Shown: positions 40,725 to 49,847 of the stretch, in pieces
How the letters are laid out: every line of letters starts with the position of its first letter
Position numbering within the stretch: position 1 is the first letter of the stretch
From: Streptomyces roseirectus
Lineage (GTDB): Bacteria > Actinomycetota > Actinomycetes > Streptomycetales > Streptomycetaceae
Assembly (NCBI RefSeq): GCF_014489635.1
Contig: NZ_CP060828.1
Coordinates: 7,862,001-7,926,000, forward strand
DNA length: 64,000 nucleotides
Direction: 5' to 3'
Program-made: the position numbers and the translations under genes
Notes under the pieces: model-generated
The model's input: the letters and a program-made list of their open reading frames with translations, nothing else
The model's database searches: none
Told to the model about the DNA's origin: nothing

Positions 40725-41375
40725 TCACCGGGGCGCCACGAACCCCGACTCGTACGCGGCGATCACCGCCTGGGTCCGGTCCCGCGCCCCCACCTTGGCG
40801 AGCACCGCGCTCACATGGGACTTCACCGTCTCCGCGCCCACCACCAGCACCCCGGCGATCTCCGCGTTCGACAGCCCCCGCGCCATCAGCCGCAGCACCT
40901 CGCCCTCCCGCTCGGTCAGCCGCGCCGACTCCAGCCGGTCCCCGGCGTCCCCGCCCCCGTACGAGGCCGCCAGCTTCCGCAGCGACGCCGGGAACAGCAG
41001 CGACTCCCCCTCGGCCACCAGCCGCACCGCCTGCACGATCTCCGCCGGCCGCGCCCGCTTCAGCAGGAACCCGTCCGCGCCCGCGCGCAGCGCCTCGTAC
41101 ACGTACTCGTCGTTCTCGAACGTCGTCACCACCACGACCTTCGGCGGCACGTCGACCGCCTTCAGCAGGGCCCGGGTCGCCGCGATCCCGTCGAGCAGCG
41201 GCATCCGCACGTCCATGGCGACGACATCGGGCCGCAACCGCCGCACGAGCGGCACGACAGCCGCCCCGTCGGCCGCCTCCCCGACGACCGTGATGTCGGG
41301 CTGGGCCTCCAGCACGGTCCGCAGCCCCGCGCGGACCAGGGGTTCGTCGTCGACGAGCAGAACAGTGACCGGCAT
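40725..41375 (-). CDS. NarL/LuxR-type response regulator
   Basis: This 216-residue regulator has a receiver domain with phospho-acceptor Asp55 (VVAMDVRMPLLDG), the acidic pair VDDEP at 8-12 and Lys in FLLKRARPAEIV. The C-terminal LuxR helix-turn-helix reads LTEREGEVLRLMARGLSNAEIAGVLVVGAETVKSHVSAVLAKVGARDRTQAV. It partners the histidine kinase just upstream. The 13-nt gap between them holds TAGGCT (41382-41387 on the minus strand) six nt before the ATG, so it may also be expressed as a separate leaderless mRNA. Confidence 0.94.
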   Translation of the reverse strand: MPVTVLLVDDEPLVRAGLRTVLEAQPDITVVGEAADGAAVVPLVRRLRPDVVAMDVRMPLLDGIAATRALLKAVDVPPKVVVVTTFENDEYVYEALRAGADGFLLKRARPAEIVQAVRLVAEGESLLFPASLRKLAASYGGGDAGDRLESARLTEREGEVLRLMARGLSNAEIAGVLVVGAETVKSHVSAVLAKVGARDRTQAVIAAYESGFVAPR

Positions 41376-41388
41376 CCCGCCAGCCTAG

Positions 41389-42546
41389 TCAGCTCCCCAA
41401 GGGCAGCTCCGCGCGCACCCGCCAGTCCCCGGCGTCCGGCCCCGTGGACGCCTGGCCGCCCAGCAGGGCGGCGCGTTCCCGGATGCCGCGCAGGCCACTG
41501 CCGCCGCCGGGGCCGGGGATGTGCGCCGTCAGCGGGTTGCGCACCTCAAGGCGGAGCACGCCGGCCTCGACGTCCACGCGGACCCGCACGGGTACCGGGC
41601 CCGCGTGCCGCAGGACGTTCGTCAGGGCCTCCTGGAGAATCCGGTAGCTCTCGCGGGACACCGGCCCCGGCACCGTCTCCAGCGGCCCCGACAGCCGCGC
41701 GTCGACCACGGCGCCGGACGCCCGCGCCGAGTCGAGGAGCCGGTCCGCCTCCGCGAGCGTGGGCCGACCGCTCGCCGGCCGCGCCGACTCCCGCAGCACC
41801 CCGAGCACCCGCTCCAGGTCCTCCAGCGCCGTCCGCCCGGTCTCCTCGATGGCCTCCAACGCCCGCGCGGTGAACGCCGGATCACCCGCCGCACGCGCGG
41901 CGCCCGCCTGCACGACGGCCACCGTCAGCGCGTGCCCGATCGAGTCGTGCAGCTCCCGCGCGATCCGTGTCCGCTCCAGCAGCAGCTCCGTCCGCTCCTC
42001 CAGCGCCGCGAACCGCTCGGCGGCCGACGGGCCGAGCAGCGCGCGGGCGGCGGCCGTGACGAGCAGACCGAGGCCCACGACCGCGCCGTACATCGCCAGC
42101 AGCGGCAGCGGCACCAGCAGGGCGTACGCCCCGTGCGGGGACAGCGCGCCGAGGACCGGGACGTCGCCGTCCGTGTACCCGAGCGCCAGGCGGACCAGGG
42201 TGTACGCCACCATCAGCGCCCACACGCACACGTAGGACACCAACGCCCCCAGCGCCAGGCGCACTTCGAGCCAGACGACCGTCCGCAGCCGGTCCCGCCA
42301 GGTCCTCGACGGGGCGACGGAGAACCCGGGGTCCTTCTCGCCCGGCGTGAGCATCCACTGGGCCTGCACGCCCTCGCCCGTCCGCACCCCCGCGACCAGA
42401 CCGGCCGGGATCACGAACAGCGCGACCAGCCACGGCCGCCGGGGATCGATGAACATCCACACGCTCACCACGAGCATCGGCACCCACAGATGCAGGAGCC
42501 GTGTGTACGTCGTCCCCCGCCGCAGCGGGCTCCAGAACCGGGCCAT
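41389..42546 (-). CDS. Sensor histidine kinase (NarX/DesK type)
   Basis: This 385-residue membrane kinase has four to five predicted helices in the N-terminal 190 residues (LLHLWVPMLVVSVWMFI, LVALFVIPAGLVAGV, LALGALVSYVCVWALMVAYTLV, LLVPLPLLAMYGAVVGLGLLV). HisKA_3 carries the phospho-acceptor in RIARELHDSIGHALTVAVVQAGAAR. The ATPase domain shows EALTNVLRHAG (N-box) and GGSGLRGIRERAALLGG (G-box). It pairs with the response regulator downstream. CACGAT six nt before the ATG at 42546 is a leaderless-type signal. The system is divergent from an ABC exporter, a common regulatory arrangement. Confidence 0.92.
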   Translation of the reverse strand: MARFWSPLRRGTTYTRLLHLWVPMLVVSVWMFIDPRRPWLVALFVIPAGLVAGVRTGEGVQAQWMLTPGEKDPGFSVAPSRTWRDRLRTVVWLEVRLALGALVSYVCVWALMVAYTLVRLALGYTDGDVPVLGALSPHGAYALLVPLPLLAMYGAVVGLGLLVTAAARALLGPSAAERFAALEERTELLLERTRIARELHDSIGHALTVAVVQAGAARAAGDPAFTARALEAIEETGRTALEDLERVLGVLRESARPASGRPTLAEADRLLDSARASGAVVDARLSGPLETVPGPVSRESYRILQEALTNVLRHAGPVPVRVRVDVEAGVLRLEVRNPLTAHIPGPGGGSGLRGIRERAALLGGQASTGPDAGDWRVRAELPLGS

Positions 42547-42655
42547 GCCGCCATCGTGACAGGCCCCACCGACAACGGGCCTCCCCCGGGCGGGGGAGAC
42601 GGTTCCCGCCCCCGGGGGAAGCCCCTGACCAGGCGTCACGGCGAAGGTGGTGGAC

Positions 42656-43567
42656 ATGACCACCATCGACGTCCGCGATCTGACCAAGGTCCACGGCACC
42701 CGCCGCGCCGTGGACGGACTCACCTTCCGCGTCCCGCCCGGCCGCGTGACCGGCTTCCTCGGCCCCAACGGCGCCGGGAAGTCCACCACGCTCCGGCTCC
42801 TGCTCGGCCTCGACCGCCCGACCTCCGGCAGCGCCACCCTCGACGGCCGCCCCTACGGCGCGCTCACCGAACCCCTGCGCCACGTCGGCGCGCTGCTCGA
42901 CGCGCAGGCCCCGCACGGCGCCCGCACCGGCCGCGACCACCTGCGCGTGCTCGCCGCGAGCAACCGCATCCCCGCGCGCCGGGTCGACGAGGTCCTGGAG
43001 GAGACCGGCCTCGCCTCCGCCGCGAACCGCCGCGTGCGCACGTACTCCCTGGGCATGCGCCAGCGCCTCGGCATCGCCGCCGCGCTGCTCGGCGACCCCG
43101 CGGCCGTCCTCCTGGACGAGCCCTCCAACGGCCTCGACCCGGAAGGCATCGTCTGGATCCGCGGCCTCCTGCGCCGCCTCGCGGGCGAGGGCCGCACGGT
43201 CCTGGTCTCCAGCCACCTCATGGCCGAGACCGCCGCCTACGCCGACCACCTCGTCGTCCTCGGCCGGGGCCGCCTCCTCGCCGACACCCCGCTCAAGGAG
43301 TTCGTCCACGCACGCGTGCACCCGCGCGTCCGCGTCCGCACGTCGGACCCCGCCGCCCTCGCCGGTGCGCTCGCCCGCGCGGGCCACCAGGCCGACGAAC
43401 ACCCCGACGGGCACTGGACCGTGCACCACGCACGCGTGGACGACGTCGGCCGCCTCGCCTCCGACGCGGGCGTCCCCCTCCTCGAACTCGCCGCCGAGGA
43501 GGGCACGTTGGAGCAGGCGTACTTCGATCTGACCGCAGGCGAGACCGAGTTCACGGCACACCGCTAG
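42656..43567 (+). CDS. ABC transporter ATP-binding protein
   Basis: This 303-residue ATPase of a bacitracin/drug-exporter-like ABC system has Walker A GPNGAGKST (36-44), the signature region YSLGMRQRLGIAAALLGD, Walker B AVLLDEPSNGLDPEG and the H-loop VLVSSHLMAE. The C-terminal 80 residues form the extra domain of this subfamily. AAGGTGG lies about six nt before the ATG at 42656; GTG codons at 42647 and 42650 are alternatives. It forms an operon with the permease nine nt downstream and is divergent from the two-component system likely to control it. Confidence 0.94.
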   Translation: MTTIDVRDLTKVHGTRRAVDGLTFRVPPGRVTGFLGPNGAGKSTTLRLLLGLDRPTSGSATLDGRPYGALTEPLRHVGALLDAQAPHGARTGRDHLRVLAASNRIPARRVDEVLEETGLASAANRRVRTYSLGMRQRLGIAAALLGDPAAVLLDEPSNGLDPEGIVWIRGLLRRLAGEGRTVLVSSHLMAETAAYADHLVVLGRGRLLADTPLKEFVHARVHPRVRVRTSDPAALAGALARAGHQADEHPDGHWTVHHARVDDVGRLASDAGVPLLELAAEEGTLEQAYFDLTAGETEFTAHR

Positions 43568-43576
43568 GAGCCCCGC

Positions 43577-44260
43577 ATGTACGTTTCCGCTCTCCACGCC
43601 GAATGGCTCAAGATCCGCACCCTGCGGTCCCTGGTCGTCACCCTCGCCGTGATCCTCCTGGCCACCGTCGGCTTCTCGGCGCTGGCCGGCCTGGACGCCG
43701 GCGTCGAGGACCCCCTGTTCACCACTTACTTCGGCGTCAGCTTCGGCCAGATCGCCGCCGTCTCCTTCGCGGCGACCGCGACGGCGGCGGAGTTCCGCGA
43801 CGGCGCCCTGCGCGTGTCCCTCGCGGCCGTGCCCGACCGGACGCGCTGGTTCGCGGCGAAGGTGACGGCGATCGGGCTGCCGGTGCTCGCCGTCGGCCTC
43901 CTGACCGGCGTCGCCGTCCTGCCCCTGGGTTCCGGACTGACCTGGGCCGAAGGGGTCCGTGGCGCCGTCGGCTGCGCGCTCTACCTGACCCTGATGGCGC
44001 TGCTCGCCGCCGGGCTCACGGCCGTCCTGCGCAGCGGAGTCGCGACGCTCGGGATCCTCGTCCCGTTCCTGCTGCTCGTGTCGTTCGTGATCGGCGACAT
44101 GTCCGGGACGGTCGCGGACTGGCTCCCCGACCGGGCCGGGCAGGCGGCCCTCCACAGCGACCCGGCCGTCAACCCCTGGCTGGGGCTCCTGGTGACGGGC
44201 CTGTGGAGCGCGGCGGCACTGGGCGCGGGGGCGTGGCGGGTGCGGAAGCGGGACGCGTGA
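43577..44260 (+). CDS. ABC transporter permease
   Basis: This 227-residue membrane subunit starts with the typical HAEWLKIRTLRSLVVTLAVILLATVGFSAL of ABC-2-type exporters. Six helices are visible, including GQIAAVSFAATATAAEFRDGALRVSLAAVPDRTRWFAAKVTAIGLPVLAVGLLTGV and LTLMALLAAGLTAVLRSGVATLGILVPFLLLVSFVIGDM. It partners the ATPase gene just upstream. The substrate is unknown; drug, lipid or peptide export is typical. It is convergent with the mug gene, 26 nt away. Confidence 0.92.
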   Translation: MYVSALHAEWLKIRTLRSLVVTLAVILLATVGFSALAGLDAGVEDPLFTTYFGVSFGQIAAVSFAATATAAEFRDGALRVSLAAVPDRTRWFAAKVTAIGLPVLAVGLLTGVAVLPLGSGLTWAEGVRGAVGCALYLTLMALLAAGLTAVLRSGVATLGILVPFLLLVSFVIGDMSGTVADWLPDRAGQAALHSDPAVNPWLGLLVTGLWSAAALGAGAWRVRKRDA

Positions 44261-44286
44261 ACGTTTCCCCTCCGGGGCGACGGGCG

Positions 44287-44775
44287 TCAGCCCTCCGCCG
44301 CCTCCCGCAGCCGCGCGAACTCCTCCGCCATCGTCGCCGCCGTCCAGTGCGCGTTCAGCCCGCTGGGGTTCGGCAGGACCCACACGCGCGTGTCGCCGAT
44401 GACCCGTTCCTGCGGCCCCACGCGTGCGTGCCGTTCGCCGAAGGCGGCGCGGTAGGCGGTGATGCCGACGACCGCGAGCCAGCGGGGCGCGAGCTGGGTG
44501 ACCTTGGCGGTCAGGACGCGCCCGCCCTCCTGGTACTCCTCGGCGGACAGCTCGTCGGCACGCGCGGTCGCGCGCGCGACGACGTTCGTGATGCCGAGCC
44601 CGTACGACAGCAACTCCTCCTGCTCCGCCGGTGCGAGGAGGCGGGGCGTGAAGCCGGAGAGGTGCAGGACGGGCCAGAAGCGGTTGCCGGGACGGGCGAA
44701 GTGGTGGCCCGTCGCGGCCGTCAGCAGGCCCGGGTTGATGCCGCAGAACAGCACGCGGAGGCCGGGCGCGGCCAC
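44287..44775 (-). CDS. mug: Mismatch-specific uracil/thymine DNA glycosylase
   Basis: This 162-residue enzyme (from the GTG at 44775) excises uracil or thymine from G:U and G:T pairs. The conserved VLFCGINPGLLTAATGHHFARPGNRFWPVLHLSGFTP holds the catalytic Asn region and substrate loop, and VWVLPNPSGLNAHW is the DNA-penetrating loop. The same frame continues upstream without a stop to a CTG at 44832 that overlaps the purB stop as CTGA. The residues it would add (TRFTRAELEAARDRLVPDV) look like the start of actinomycete Mug proteins. The true start may therefore be the rare CTG; GTG at 44775 is the conservative choice. Confidence 0.88.
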   Translation of the reverse strand: MAAPGLRVLFCGINPGLLTAATGHHFARPGNRFWPVLHLSGFTPRLLAPAEQEELLSYGLGITNVVARATARADELSAEEYQEGGRVLTAKVTQLAPRWLAVVGITAYRAAFGERHARVGPQERVIGDTRVWVLPNPSGLNAHWTAATMAEEFARLREAAEG

Positions 44776-44828
44776 GTCGGGGACGAGGCGGTCGCGCGCG
44801 GCCTCCAGCTCGGCCCGCGTGAAGCGGG

Positions 44829-46271
44829 TCAGAGGATCGCTCCGGGGGCGTAACCGGCCGCCTCGGGGCGCTGCTTGACGATCTCCTCGATCCGGGCGAC
44901 GACCACCGCGACCTGGTCGGCCGCCGCGCCCGTGAAGGACAGCTTGTCGGCCATCAGGGCGTCGAGCTGCGCGCGGTCCAGGGGGATGCGGTCGTCGGCG
45001 GCGAGCTTGTCGAGGAGTTCGTTGCGCTCGGCACCCCGCTCGCGCATCGCCAGCGCCGACGCGACCGCGTTCTCCTTGATCGCCTCGTGCGCGACCTCAC
45101 GGCCCACGCCCGCGCGGACGGCGCCCATCAGGACCTTCGTCGTCGCCAGGAACGGCAGGTAGCGGTCCAGCTCGCGCGCGACGACGGCCGGGAACGCGCC
45201 GAACTCGTCCAGCACCGTCAGGAACGTCTCCAGAAGGCCGTCCAGGGCGAAGAACGCGTCCGGGAGGGCGACCCGGCGGACCACCGAGCACGACACGTCG
45301 CCCTCGTTCCACTGGTCGCCGGCCAGCTCGCCCGTCATCGACGCGTACCCGCGCAGGATGACCATCAGGCCGTTGACGCGCTCGCAGGAACGCGTGTTCA
45401 TCTTGTGCGGCATCGCCGAGGAGCCGACCTGGCCCGGCTTGAAGCCCTCCGTGACCAGCTCGTGGCCCGCCATCAGGCGGATCGTCTTCGCCAGCGAGGA
45501 CGGGGCCGCCGCGAGCTGCACGAGGGCCGTGACGACCTCGTAGTCCAGCGAGCGGGGGTAGACCTGGCCGACCGACGTGAACGCCTGCGAGAAGCCCAGG
45601 TGACCGGCGATCCGGCCCTCCAGCTCGGCGAGCTTCGCGGCGTCGCCGCCCAGCAGGTCCAGCATGTCCTGGGCCGTTCCGACCGGGCCCTTGATGCCGC
45701 GCAGCGGGTAGCGGCCCAGCAGCTCCTCCACGCGCGCGTACGCCACGAGCAGTTCGTCCGCCGCCGTCGCGAAACGCTTGCCCAGGGTCGTCGCCTGCGC
45801 GGCCACGTTGTGCGAGCGGCCCGCCATCACCAGTTCGCCGTACTCCGAGCTGAGCTTCGCCAGGCGCGCGAGCACCGCGACCGTACGGTCCCGGATCAGC
45901 TCCAGCGACAGCCGCACCTGCAGCTGCTCGACGTTCTCCGTCAGATCCCGGGACGTCATCCCCTTGTGCACCTGCTCGTGCCCGGCGAGGTCGTTGAACT
46001 CCTCGATCCGCGCCTTCACGTCGTGCCGGGTGACCTTCTCGCGCTCGGCGATCGACGCCAGGTCGACCGTGTCGAGCACCCGCTCGTAGTCGGCGATCGC
46101 CCCCTGCGGCACCTCGATCCCGAGGTCCTGCTGCGCCTTGAGCACCGCGAGCCAGAGCTGCCGCTCCAGCCTCACCTTGTGCTCGGGCGACCACAGCGTG
46201 GCCAACTCGACGGAGGCGTACCGTCCGGCGAGGACGTTCGGGATACGGGGCTTTGCGGGAGCGGAAGTCAC
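44829..46271 (-). CDS. purB: Adenylosuccinate lyase
   Basis: This 480-residue homotetrameric lyase of purine synthesis splits SAICAR and adenylosuccinate, releasing fumarate. The fumarase-superfamily signature GSSAMPHKMNTRSCERVNG is intact. The HDVKARIEEF and MTSRDLTEN segments carry other active-site residues (His and Thr/Ser). The start is a GTG eight nt after TAGAAT, so I predict a leaderless transcript. The start codon lies inside a perfect palindrome GTCACGTGAC. It is followed directly by mug. Confidence 0.96.
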   Translation of the reverse strand: MTSAPAKPRIPNVLAGRYASVELATLWSPEHKVRLERQLWLAVLKAQQDLGIEVPQGAIADYERVLDTVDLASIAEREKVTRHDVKARIEEFNDLAGHEQVHKGMTSRDLTENVEQLQVRLSLELIRDRTVAVLARLAKLSSEYGELVMAGRSHNVAAQATTLGKRFATAADELLVAYARVEELLGRYPLRGIKGPVGTAQDMLDLLGGDAAKLAELEGRIAGHLGFSQAFTSVGQVYPRSLDYEVVTALVQLAAAPSSLAKTIRLMAGHELVTEGFKPGQVGSSAMPHKMNTRSCERVNGLMVILRGYASMTGELAGDQWNEGDVSCSVVRRVALPDAFFALDGLLETFLTVLDEFGAFPAVVARELDRYLPFLATTKVLMGAVRAGVGREVAHEAIKENAVASALAMRERGAERNELLDKLAADDRIPLDRAQLDALMADKLSFTGAAADQVAVVVARIEEIVKQRPEAAGYAPGAIL

Positions 46272-46344
46272 GTGACCAGATTCTACTGGCGATTCACGCA
46301 GGCCAGGCCCGGGGTGGGGTTGGTGGGAACGTACGAGATGGCGG

Positions 46345-47121
46345 TCACTCGTACGGCAACAGCTCCGGGTGTTTCGGGGCGCGGCCGTCGCCCGAGGAGC
46401 GGCCGGTGAGGCGGCGGGCTATCCAGGGGAGGAGGTGTTGGCGGGTGAAGCGGAGGTCGGCGGTGCGGCGGGCGGTCCAGGTGGGCGGGGGAGTGGGTGG
46501 CAGGGGGGTGCGCCAGTCGGGGTCCTCGGCGGGGTGGCCCAGGGTCTGCCAGACGGCTTCGGCGACGCGGCGGTGGCCCTCGGCGGTGAGGTGGAGGCGG
46601 TCGACGTCCCAGAGGCGGGGGTCCGCGAGGGAGGGGGCGGCGTAGAGGTCGACCACCAGGGCGCCGTGCTTCGCCGCCAGCGTGTCCACGTGGTCGAACA
46701 GTTCCTCCATGCGCGGGCGGAACCGTTCGAGGACGGGGCCCTGGCGGCCGGGGCTGCGCATGAGGACGAGCTGCCGGCAGCCGGGGGTGAGGCGTTCGAC
46801 GGCCTCCGTGAGGAGGTCCTTGACGCGGACCATGTCGCACTTGGGGCGCAGGGTGTCGTTGAGACCGCCGACCAGGGTGATGACGTCCGCGCCCATGCCG
46901 GCGGCGACGTCCACCTGCTCCTCGACGATCTGGCCGATCAGCTTGCCGCGCACGGCGAGGTTGGCGTACCGGAAGCCGGGCACCTGTGCGGACATGCGGG
47001 CCGCGAGGAGGTCGGCCCAGCCCCGGTAGGTGCCGTCGGGCAGGAGGTCCGACATGCCCTCGGTGAAGGAGTCGCCGACCGCGACGAGGCTGGTGTACGG
47101 GGAAGTGGGTTTCGTCTGCAT
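46345..47121 (-). CDS. SGNH/GDSL hydrolase
   Basis: This 258-residue predicted esterase or lipase of the SGNH superfamily has block I LVAVGDSFTEGMSDLL (nucleophile Ser), block II RYANLAVRGKLIG (Gly), block III VGGLNDTLRP (Asn) and block V DVDRLHLTAEGHRRVAE (catalytic Asp and His). The C-terminal 60 residues are Pro/Thr-rich and basic. The ATG at 47121 is chosen because the preceding frame lacks family residues. No signal peptide is present, so it is probably cytoplasmic. The natural ester is unknown. Confidence 0.9.
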   Translation of the reverse strand: MQTKPTSPYTSLVAVGDSFTEGMSDLLPDGTYRGWADLLAARMSAQVPGFRYANLAVRGKLIGQIVEEQVDVAAGMGADVITLVGGLNDTLRPKCDMVRVKDLLTEAVERLTPGCRQLVLMRSPGRQGPVLERFRPRMEELFDHVDTLAAKHGALVVDLYAAPSLADPRLWDVDRLHLTAEGHRRVAEAVWQTLGHPAEDPDWRTPLPPTPPPTWTARRTADLRFTRQHLLPWIARRLTGRSSGDGRAPKHPELLPYE

Positions 47122-47245
47122 GGCGTCAGCGATGGTAACCCCGGGGCATACCCGCCGGTCGGTCACCCCGGTGCCCAAGGCAACCGACCTCACCGGCCCC
47201 AACGACCCCATCAGCCCGACGCCAGCCTCTACCCGCGCCGCCCCC

Positions 47246-48259
47246 TCACGCCCGCTGCCCGAACAGCTCCCGCAGCACGTCCTCCATCGTCACCATCCCC
47301 GCCAGCCTCCCGTCCTCCTCCATGACCGCGGCGAGATGCGTCCGGCTGCCCCGCATCGCCGTCAGCACATCGTCCAACGGCGTGGCCTCGCGTACGCGCG
47401 CGATGGCCCGCAGGTCCCGCAGCCGGAACGGCATGTCCCTGGGGGAGGCGTCGAGCGCGTCCTTGACGTGGAGGTAGCCGACGATCCGGCGCCCTTCGTC
47501 GACGACGGGGAACCGGGAGAACCCGGACTCGGCGGACAGTTGCTCGAGCCCTTCGGGAGTGACGCCCACGCGCGCGTAGACGACGCGTTCGAGGGGCAGG
47601 ACGACGTCCCGGACCGGACGGCGCCCCAGTTCGAGGGCGTCGTGCAGCCGCTCCTGCGCACGGTCGTCGATGAGCCCGGCCTCGCCGGCGTCCTTGACGA
47701 TCTGGGCCAGCTCGGCGTCGGAGAAGGTCGCCGTGACCTCGTCCTTGGCCTCGATCCGCATGAGCCGCAGCAGCGCGTTGGCGAAGGCGTTGATCGCGAA
47801 GATCACCGGCCGCAGCGCGCGCGAGAGCGTGACCAGCGGGGGCCCGAGGAGCAGCGCGCTGCGCACGGGTTCGGCGAGCGCGATGTTCTTCGGCACCATC
47901 TCGCCGAGCAGCATGTGCAGGTAGGTCGCGAGCACCAGGGCGATCACGAACGACACCGCGTGCCCGGCCCCGGAGGGCACCCCCACCGCGTGGAACACCG
48001 GCTCCAGCAGATGTTCGATGGCGGGTTCGGCGACGACACCGAGGACCAGCGTGCACAGCGTGATCCCGAGCTGCGCCGCCGCCATGAGCGCGGAGACGTG
48101 CTCCAGCCCCCACAGCACACTGCGCGCCCGCCGGTCGCCCTGCTCGGCGTAGGGCTCGATCTGGGAGCGCCGCACGGAGATCAGCGCGAACTCGGCGCCG
48201 ACGAAGAACGCGTTCACGACGAGCGTCGCGAGGCCGATCAGCAACTGGATCGCGGTCAC
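47246..48259 (-). CDS. CNNM/CorC-type membrane protein with CBS pair (second copy)
   Basis: This 337-residue protein has a DUF21 membrane domain (QLLIGLATLVVNAFFVGAEFALISVRRSQIE, AAAQLGITLCTLVLGVVAEPAIEHLL, LLGEMVPKNIALAEPVRSALLLG). A CBS pair follows (VVLPLERVVYARVGVTPEGLEQL, FSRFPVVDEGRRIVGYLHVKDAL, HLAAVMEEDGRLAGMVTMEDVLRELFG). It lacks the C-terminal CorC_HlyC domain of its upstream paralogue. Members are linked to Mg2+/Co2+ efflux or resistance. GTG at 48259 overlaps the upstream stop as GTGA, so the two are co-translated and may form a hetero-oligomer. Confidence 0.9.
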   Translation of the reverse strand: MTAIQLLIGLATLVVNAFFVGAEFALISVRRSQIEPYAEQGDRRARSVLWGLEHVSALMAAAQLGITLCTLVLGVVAEPAIEHLLEPVFHAVGVPSGAGHAVSFVIALVLATYLHMLLGEMVPKNIALAEPVRSALLLGPPLVTLSRALRPVIFAINAFANALLRLMRIEAKDEVTATFSDAELAQIVKDAGEAGLIDDRAQERLHDALELGRRPVRDVVLPLERVVYARVGVTPEGLEQLSAESGFSRFPVVDEGRRIVGYLHVKDALDASPRDMPFRLRDLRAIARVREATPLDDVLTAMRGSRTHLAAVMEEDGRLAGMVTMEDVLRELFGQRA

Positions 48260-49668
48260 CGCGAGTCCCCCGTCCCGTGAGAAGTCCCGTGAGGTGCCCC
48301 ATGACGCGCTCCGTGAAGCGCGTCGTGCGGCTCCTCCAGAGGCGGCCCCTCCGGACGCGGCTCCGACAGCGGCGCGCGCAACAGCACCCGCGCCGCCCGA
48401 TGCCCCGCCGCGTCCACGACGTCCAGCCGCCACCCGGCGACGTCGAGGCTGTCGCCGACGACCGGGATGCGCCCCAGCTCGGTCGCCACGAGGCCCGCCA
48501 GCGTCTCGTAGGGCCCCTCAGGGGCCCGCAGGCCGACGCGGGCGAGCTGATCGGTGCGGGCGGCCCCGTCGGCCGAGTAGAGGGCGCGTCCGGCCTCGTC
48601 GGTGCCCGCGGGGGCGAGGTCGGGCGTCTCGTGCGGGTCGTGCTCGTCACGGACCTCGCCGACGACCTCCTCGACGATGTCCTCCAGCGTCGCGACGCCC
48701 GCCGTGCCGCCGTACTCGTCGATGACGACGGCCATCGTCCGCTTGCCGGAGAGCCGGTCCAGGAGCCGGTCGACGGTCAGCGACTCGGGGACGAGCAGCG
48801 GCTCGCGCATGATCTCGGCCACCGACACGCGCGCGCGCCGCTCGGCGGGCACGGCCAGCGCGTCCTTGATGTGGACGGTGCCGACGACCGCGTCGAGGCT
48901 GCCCCGGTAGACCGGGAACCGCGACAGACCGCTCGCCCGGGTCGCGTTCGCGACGTCCTCGCAGGTCGCCTGCGCCTCCAGGGCCATCACCTGCACGCGC
49001 GGGGTCATCACGTTCTCGGCGGTCAGGTCGGCCAGGTTCAGCGTGCGCACGAACAGCTCGGCGGTGTCGGCCTCCAGGGCGCCCTCCTTCGCGGAGTGCC
49101 GGGCCAGCGCCGCCAGCTCCTGCGGCCCGCGCGCGGCGGCCAGCTCCTCGGTGGGCTCGACGCCCGCCAGGCGCACGATCCGGTTCGCCGTGTTGTTGAG
49201 ATGCGTGATGAACGGCCGGAACGCGGCGCTGAACCAGCGCTGCGCGTTGCCGACGTTCTTGGCGACGGCCAGCGGCGAGGAGATCGCCCAGTTCTTCGGC
49301 ACCAGCTCGCCGACGACCATCAGGAACACCGTCGACAGCGCCGTCCCGATCACCAGGGCGACCGACCGCGACGCCCCCTCGGGCAGCCCGGCCGACTCCA
49401 GCGGGCCGGAGAGCAGCTTCGAGATCGACGGCTCGGCGAGCATGCCGACGACCAGGTTGGTGACGGTGATGCCGAGCTGCGCGCCGGAGAGCTGGAACGT
49501 CAGGTTCCGGACGGCCTTGAGGGCGCCGGCCGCGCCCCGCTCGCCGCGCTCCACCGCCCGCTCCAGCTCGCTGCGCTCGACGGTGGTCAGCGAGAACTCG
49601 GCGGCGACGAAGGCCCCGCACGCGAACGACAGCAGGACCGCCACCAGCAGGAGGAGTACTTCGGTCAT
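48256..49668 (-). CDS. CNNM/CorC-type membrane protein with CBS pair and CorC domain
   Basis: This 470-residue protein contains a DUF21 membrane domain (LLLLVAVLLSFACGAFVAAEFSLTTVERSELE, SGAQLGITVTNLVVGMLAEPSI, VVGELVPKNWAISSPLAVAKNVG). A CBS pair (NVMTPRVQVMALEAQAT, SRFPVYRGSLDAVVGTVHIKDAL, MAVVIDEYGGTAGVATLEDIVEEVVGEV) and a CorC_HlyC-like domain follow. The last 25 residues form an unusual HG-rich tail (HDALHGARHGAPHGTSHGTG) that may bind metal. A near-perfect GGAGGTGA precedes the ATG. It is the first gene of a two-gene operon of paralogues. Likely role: divalent-cation homeostasis. Confidence 0.92.
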   Translation of the reverse strand: MTEVLLLLVAVLLSFACGAFVAAEFSLTTVERSELERAVERGERGAAGALKAVRNLTFQLSGAQLGITVTNLVVGMLAEPSISKLLSGPLESAGLPEGASRSVALVIGTALSTVFLMVVGELVPKNWAISSPLAVAKNVGNAQRWFSAAFRPFITHLNNTANRIVRLAGVEPTEELAAARGPQELAALARHSAKEGALEADTAELFVRTLNLADLTAENVMTPRVQVMALEAQATCEDVANATRASGLSRFPVYRGSLDAVVGTVHIKDALAVPAERRARVSVAEIMREPLLVPESLTVDRLLDRLSGKRTMAVVIDEYGGTAGVATLEDIVEEVVGEVRDEHDPHETPDLAPAGTDEAGRALYSADGAARTDQLARVGLRAPEGPYETLAGLVATELGRIPVVGDSLDVAGWRLDVVDAAGHRAARVLLRAPLSEPRPEGPPLEEPHDALHGARHGAPHGTSHGTGDSR

Positions 49669-49847
49669 CGGGTCACCTCCGTCCCATGGTCGGCCAGGGC
49701 GGGGCGGAACGCGCGGTGTCGGACGCGCCGGAATCGGGTACTGGGAGGCTCGCCCATGGGCGGACGCTCACACCTTTCGTGGAAGTCGGGAGGGGACCAC
49801 GTGGCACGCGGTCCCCTCAAGGGTAAAGGACGGGCAAAGCGGCCTGG

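Noticed and set aside
41882..44383. 833-residue minus-strand frame across kinase, ABC and permease genes
   Set aside because: It overlaps three well-supported genes on both strands and has shadow composition.
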